25,932 bases of DNA from a virus, in the IMG/VR virus record IMGVR_UViG_3300037537_000135, positions 1 to 25,932 of that record; one strand, given 5' to 3'. A program made the position numbers and the translations under genes. This document shows positions 23,353-25,932 of this stretch, piece by piece. Each line of letters begins with the position of its first letter. The stretch's first letter is position 1. Below the pieces are notes generated by a model. That model searched no databases. It was not told the origin of the DNA and saw only the letters and a list, made by a program, of their open reading frames with translations.

Positions 23353-23602
23353 CAATAATCTCACTTGTGTCTGGTCCAGTACCTATTTGATGCATTTCAT
23401 CACTCATATCGTAAATACTATTGCAATATCCACAAGCCCAACCAAAAATATTATCCTCATCATCCCAAACTATGTATTTATGGTCAGGATCTAAGAATGA
23501 TTCGCAGACATCACATATCTCTCTCTCTGATTTAAGCAACTCTTGCTTAATTTGATTAGGAATATCACGAAGATTCTTCAATTTCTTGTTCTGCGTGTGC
23601 AA
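23342..23602 (-). CDS. Small two-knuckle CxxC (zinc-binding) protein
   Basis: The product has up to 86 residues. CDVC (residues 30-33) and CGYC (57-60) are spaced like a treble-clef or zinc-ribbon pair, with PDHKYIVWDDEDNIFGWA between them. The start is uncertain: the first in-frame TTG is at 23602 (38-base overlap with the small terminase) and a second at 23581 would give 79 residues. Neither has a good ribosome site. The HNH His is missing, so it is not a nuclease of that type. Being next to the small terminase, it could be a packaging accessory; that is position only. Confidence 0.72.
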   Translation of the reverse strand: MHTQNKKLKNLRDIPNQIKQELLKSEREICDVCESFLDPDHKYIVWDDEDNIFGWACGYCNSIYDMSDEMHQIGTGPDTSEIIGEA

Positions 23603-24329
23603 GAGTCTTTAAATCTTTGTTATCCAATGCAGACAATTCTTTCTGCGTAAACCCCTGGAATACAGTAAGTGACTCTGTTTTGGTAGAATCTGGAAACATC
23701 CCTGCGATTTTCATTAATGTTTCAATAGCACGGAGTTTATCTCCATCCCTACTATCTTCTTTTTCAACTATCTTTTTAGTCTCCTTAAGCAGATATTCCT
23801 CATTAATATCAACCTTTGCGAGATTTGCTTTCATTTCTTTAGAAATCAATGTAGACACCCTTTTTGTTTTCATTAACGCTTTTGATGTATGATCTGCATA
23901 TTTACGGTTCTTTGTTGGAAAAACACGCATATATGCATCTGTCGGGCTTAATCCGTTTGCTATGTACTTGGCAAAAAGAAATTCCCTACCTGTTGGTTTT
24001 TTATCTATAATCATCCGTTGCTCATAGTGATTTCTACGAGCAAATGAATATATATTGCTTGGTGGTAAACCTTCCATGTTGCTACTGCTATTAACAATAT
24101 ATGTTCCAAGCATTGTACGAATATATGGTTTTGTCTGTTTTCTACTGGTAGTTTTCATATTACCACGCTTTAACACCTTACATACCTGATTATCATCAGT
24201 AACAACCCAATCTCCTTCATAACCTTTTCGCCAATCAGTAACGAGTTGGTCAACATCGTAAGTATCCTTCCATTCTTCTATGGTATTGTAAAGTGTTTCA
24301 ATCTTACCATTTATCGTTTTATTAAACAT
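23565..24329 (-). CDS. terS: Terminase small subunit
   Basis: The product has 254 residues and lies upstream of the large terminase with a few tiny genes between. Residues about 113-137 (GREFLFAKYIANGLSPTDAY) are the helix-turn-helix core of terminase_2-type small subunits (F-x-x-x-Y-x-x-G-x-x-x-x-x-A-Y). A following helix region (HTSKALMKTKRVSTLISKEM) matches the usual pattern. Then comes a central coil (EYLLKETKKIVEKEDSRDGD) and an acidic C-terminal tail (LAHAEQEIEESS) that may contact the large subunit. The extra N-terminal 100 residues are unusual and unassigned. SD GGGAG is upstream of ATG 24329. Confidence 0.85.
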   Translation of the reverse strand: MFNKTINGKIETLYNTIEEWKDTYDVDQLVTDWRKGYEGDWVVTDDNQVCKVLKRGNMKTTSRKQTKPYIRTMLGTYIVNSSSNMEGLPPSNIYSFARRNHYEQRMIIDKKPTGREFLFAKYIANGLSPTDAYMRVFPTKNRKYADHTSKALMKTKRVSTLISKEMKANLAKVDINEEYLLKETKKIVEKEDSRDGDKLRAIETLMKIAGMFPDSTKTESLTVFQGFTQKELSALDNKDLKTLAHAEQEIEESS

Positions 24330-24345
24330 ACCACTCCCAACCTAA

Positions 24346-24402
24346 TTATTTATGGTAGCCCGAGCCACCCCTCCGGATATGCTGTACAATCGGTAATCTC
24401 AT
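24346..24402 (-). CDS. 18-codon micro-ORF with perfect ribosome site before terS
   Basis: AGGAG is placed five bases before ATG 24402, an ideal ribosome site, overlapping the stop codon of the phosphoesterase gene. The peptide is MRLPIVQHIRRGGSGYHK, ending in TAA at 24346. A hairpin with loop TCGG (GGTGGC and GCTACC, one G-T pair) covers codons 12-17 at 24354-24369. It then leads into terS 16 bases later. It could be a leader peptide that controls terS translation, or a short basic phage peptide. Confidence that it is translated is moderate because of the ribosome site alone. Confidence 0.45.
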   Translation of the reverse strand: MRLPIVQHIRRGGSGYHK

Positions 24403-24410
24403 AGTAACTC

Positions 24411-25184
24411 CTATTGATTTCCGTTTATTTCTTTACCCCACACAAATGTCTTCCCTTTTGTAATATCCACCAAATCAAAGCGGAATGTACCATTTGGGAA
24501 CCAATCTATGATAGCAAAGGCATGGCACCAGTTATGCGACCTACCTTTTAGCCAAAGATTGGATTCTCGGCTCATATCTTTCAAACATCCAATAGTAAAA
24601 GCATGATGAGCACCATCCAAATGAGTAACACCAAATCTCTGTACATCATGCGTATGTCCATATACGACATTCTTTCCTAATTTCTCAGCATGTTGCCTGG
24701 TGTGATACATTGTAGTATAATGACCTCCATGATAGAAGTATAACTTACCAATTTTTAGATATTTTCCATATGGGTAATACTTATAACCTCTCTCCTCCAA
24801 TCTAACAGCATTTTTAAACTTGAATTCTGACAGATAAGGGAACTCATCTACGAAGTAATTTAACCAGTTGTCGTGATTGCCCTCTATCATGTACTTGTCA
24901 GTACAATTAACATACCTTAAGACATTATCGAACTGGTCCATACCAGCATTTACATCAAGTACATCCTTTTCAACATCTTTTATAACATATTCAAGAGGAG
25001 GACGCGCACGCCTTTTGTATTTCCACGGAGAACAACCCTTCCACTCACCAATATCGCCAATACATATGAATATATTTGGTTTTACCATCTTTATAGCCTT
25101 TAATACACAGTTTACAGCAGATTGATCCTGTAAGGGAAAATGTACATCTGGTATAACTATTGCTCTTCTATGCTTTTTTTTCAT
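24411..25184 (-). CDS. Calcineurin-like metallophosphoesterase
   Basis: The product has 257 residues. All metal-site motifs of the family are present in order: DVHFP (D13, H15), GDIGEW (D44), GNHDNW (N103, H104), YHGGHY (H152) and GHTH (H177, H179). The family cuts phosphodiester or phosphomonoester bonds using two metals. In phages the members are DNA/RNA-end or protein phosphatases, or nucleases of Mre11/SbcD type; this one lacks any partner domain, so the substrate cannot be told. It starts inside the end of the Cys-rich gene (17-base overlap). It is the second gene of the late block and stands before the terminase genes. Confidence 0.93.
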   Translation of the reverse strand: MKKKHRRAIVIPDVHFPLQDQSAVNCVLKAIKMVKPNIFICIGDIGEWKGCSPWKYKRRARPPLEYVIKDVEKDVLDVNAGMDQFDNVLRYVNCTDKYMIEGNHDNWLNYFVDEFPYLSEFKFKNAVRLEERGYKYYPYGKYLKIGKLYFYHGGHYTTMYHTRQHAEKLGKNVVYGHTHDVQRFGVTHLDGAHHAFTIGCLKDMSRESNLWLKGRSHNWCHAFAIIDWFPNGTFRFDLVDITKGKTFVWGKEINGNQ

Positions 25185-25380
25185 TTATTAACCCTGGGAT
25201 AACTACATTATTAAAATAGTGGCATTCTTCCTTGTCTACAACGCACTCTTTACCTGCAAATTTACTATCAATGTGGAAATTTAACCCTTTTTTACCTAAT
25301 TTGGACATACATCCTATACATTTGCCGTTAAACCAATTAGAGCAATGTAGTTTAGCAATGTGTTTGTTACTGTTTTTCAC
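25168..25380 (-). CDS. Small Cys-rich protein, first gene of the minus-strand block
   Basis: The product has 70 residues from GTG 25380. LHCSNWFNGKCIGC gives C13, C21 and C24, and C46 and C53 follow (KECVVDKEEC), so a metal-bound fold is likely. The GTG start has no good ribosome site; the only nearby ATG gives a seven-codon frame. Its end overlaps the phosphoesterase start by 17 bases. It is the first gene after the divergent spacer on the minus strand, so any late promoter should lie just upstream. Function is unknown. Confidence 0.68.
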   Translation of the reverse strand: MKNSNKHIAKLHCSNWFNGKCIGCMSKLGKKGLNFHIDSKFAGKECVVDKEECHYFNNVVIPGLINEKKA

Positions 25381-25464
25381 AAATAATAATCAAAATTCAT
25401 AAGAACTCGAATTTGTAACCTATATATAGTATATATAATATAATATATAATATATATACCTAAC

Positions 25465-25493
25465 CTATACTATATTTACCTTTTCTATACTAT
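25465..25493. repeat. CTATACTAT direct repeat, 20-base period
   Basis: Two exact copies at 25465-25473 and 25485-25493 are 20 bases apart, about two helix turns, next to the A/T tract. The spacing on one face of the DNA suggests a protein-binding site pair. Confidence 0.7.
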
Positions 25494-25515
25494 GGATATT
25501 TCAAGAAAAATACCA

Positions 25516-25545
25516 GAAAAAATATGGAAATTGAAAAAATATGGA
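25516..25545. repeat. GAAAAAATATGGA direct repeat
   Basis: Two exact 13-base copies at 25516-25528 and 25533-25545, with a 17-base period. A further TATGGA occurs at 25491. It may be an iteron or operator pair. Confidence 0.75.
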
Positions 25546-25565
25546 TACATTGTGTGCGTACCTTT

Positions 25566-25594
25566 TTGACGGCCGCCGCCCCGGTCGGAATAAA
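25566..25594 (+). promoter_or_regulatory. Possible sigma70-type promoter with GC-rich spacer
   Basis: TTGACG (25566-25571), a 17-base spacer, then AATAAA (25589-25594; TAAAAT is at 25591-25596). The -35 is good and the -10 weak (4 of 6). It points toward the plus-strand gene, with a leader of about 140 bases. The spacer is strikingly GC-rich, which is not usual for a strong promoter. Confidence 0.35.
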
Positions 25595-25743
25595 ATGAAA
25601 ATGAGAGGTTTTAAGTTGAAATTTGGAAGATTCGAATTTATTAGTTTATTTCGTTGAAAAGTGTTATATTTCGGAAACGAGGCCGTTGGCCCGTGTATGG
25701 CTTTTTGACAATTTGAGAGGGTTTAAAAAGAGAGGTTAAAACT

Positions 25744-25932
25744 ATGAGTTTAACTAAAACTAAGATTAATACCTTTTCGGCTTTATGCTGGAATACTTTA
25801 ACAATGCAAGTCGATGCTTTAGGTATCGAAATTGTTAATTCAATCATGACTAAAACTATTCAAAATTACTTTGATGATGGCAAATTAGATATCAGTGAAG
25901 TTACTTTGTCGGATGTTTTAGGTTCAATCAGT
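25744..25932 (+). CDS. Plus-strand gene of unknown function (3' end cut by window edge)
   Basis: An open frame of 63 codons runs from ATG 25744 to the window end. AGAGG lies eight bases before the ATG. The sequence starts MSLTKTKINTFSALCWNTLT and continues with an amphipathic region ending LDISEVTLSDVLGSIS. The peptide is mildly acidic and helical in the visible part, with no recognised motif. It is the only plus-strand gene, so it probably begins the opposite (early or replication) transcription unit. The minus-strand open frame facing it (25641-25847) has a less likely composition and is taken as a shadow. Confidence 0.7.
   Translation, partial: MSLTKTKINTFSALCWNTLTMQVDALGIEIVNSIMTKTIQNYFDDGKLDISEVTLSDVLGSIS

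Larger units (their letters stand above)
25381..25743. promoter_or_regulatory. Divergent control region with AT tract, direct repeats and GC patch
   Basis: The region lies between the minus-strand late block and a plus-strand gene. I see no gene in it. It holds a nearly pure A/T run at about 25421-25458, AACCTATA twice (25417 and 25462), CTATACTAT twice exactly 20 bases apart (25465 and 25485), GAAAAAATATGGA twice (25516 and 25533), a GC-rich patch (25570-25588), and CTTTTTGAC twice (25562 and 25701). These are the usual contents of a phage switch or origin region. Which repeats bind a regulator, a phage polymerase or a replication protein cannot be decided here. Confidence 0.65.

Noticed and set aside
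25705-25733. TTGACA as a -35 for the plus-strand gene
   Set aside because: No acceptable -10 at 16-18 bases, and a start at about 25740 would leave no room for the ribosome site. It is kept only as part of a repeated element.
25641-25847. A 68-codon minus-strand frame opposite the right-edge gene
   Set aside because: The plus-strand frame has a ribosome site and runs open to the window end; the minus-strand frame has neither a good start context nor a plausible neighbour.
1-25932. tRNA genes, CRISPR arrays, insertion sequences, integrase or attachment sites
   Set aside because: I looked for cloverleaf ends, regular spaced repeats and transposase or recombinase motifs and found none that I could support.

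Overview
This window is about 26 kb of an AT-rich tailed bacteriophage genome (Caudoviricetes) and carries almost the whole virion-morphogenesis and lysis region. The evidence is a complete packaging and head set in canonical order: small terminase, large terminase, portal, scaffold, major capsid. These are followed by neck, fibre, lysis, nozzle-like and internal-virion genes. I see no tape-measure, tail-tube, sheath or baseplate gene, which points to a short-tailed (podovirus-like) virion. The protein style (short tail-fibre repeats, M15 endolysin, many tiny translationally coupled genes) resembles uncultured marine or aquatic phages. That placement is inference, and no host can be named. No tRNA, integrase, transposase, CRISPR array or reverse transcriptase was found.

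Layout: all genes from about 25.4 kb down to position 1 lie on the minus strand, so the order is described from right to left. (i) 25.4-23.2 kb: a Cys-rich small protein, a calcineurin-like phosphoesterase, an 18-codon micro-ORF with a strong Shine-Dalgarno, the small terminase, a CxxC protein, a Lys-rich 48-residue ORF and a one-TM protein. (ii) 23.0-17.07 kb: large terminase, portal, scaffold and major capsid, ending in a very stable hairpin with a GCAA loop just after the capsid stop codon. (iii) 17.0-13.6 kb: a 35-residue charged ORF, a small repeat protein, a zinc-ribbon protein, an adaptor/coiled-coil protein, a beta-rich protein, a second neck candidate and a Trp-rich small protein. (iv) 13.5-9.1 kb: a cluster of fibre-like proteins, including a 539-residue protein with T4-gp37-like repeats, a short relative of it, and a LamG-like protein. 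Three small genes of unknown function interrupt the cluster. (v) 9.07-7.9 kb: a lysis cassette of four tiny genes, at least three with a membrane segment, plus an M15 L-Ala-D-Glu-type endopeptidase. (vi) 7.9-1 kb: a 760-residue motif-rich structural protein, a basic small protein, an 1130-residue nozzle-like protein, a 90-residue protein, a 286-residue protein ending in an S74-like chaperone module, and the start of another virion protein cut by the window edge.

Most minus-strand genes touch or overlap (TAATG, TGATG and ATGA junctions), so the region probably behaves as one long, translationally coupled late operon. At the right end the polarity flips: a plus-strand gene starts at 25744 and leaves the window. 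The roughly 360-bp divergent spacer holds an A/T tract, several short direct repeats and an out-of-place GC-rich patch.

The most unusual signals are: an NPWxF peptide repeated three times in the 760-residue protein and found again at the N terminus of the left-edge virion protein; an S74-type self-processing module on what looks like an ejection protein; a four-repeat YT protein and several CxxC proteins embedded in the head/neck operon; and the repeat-dense divergent control region.
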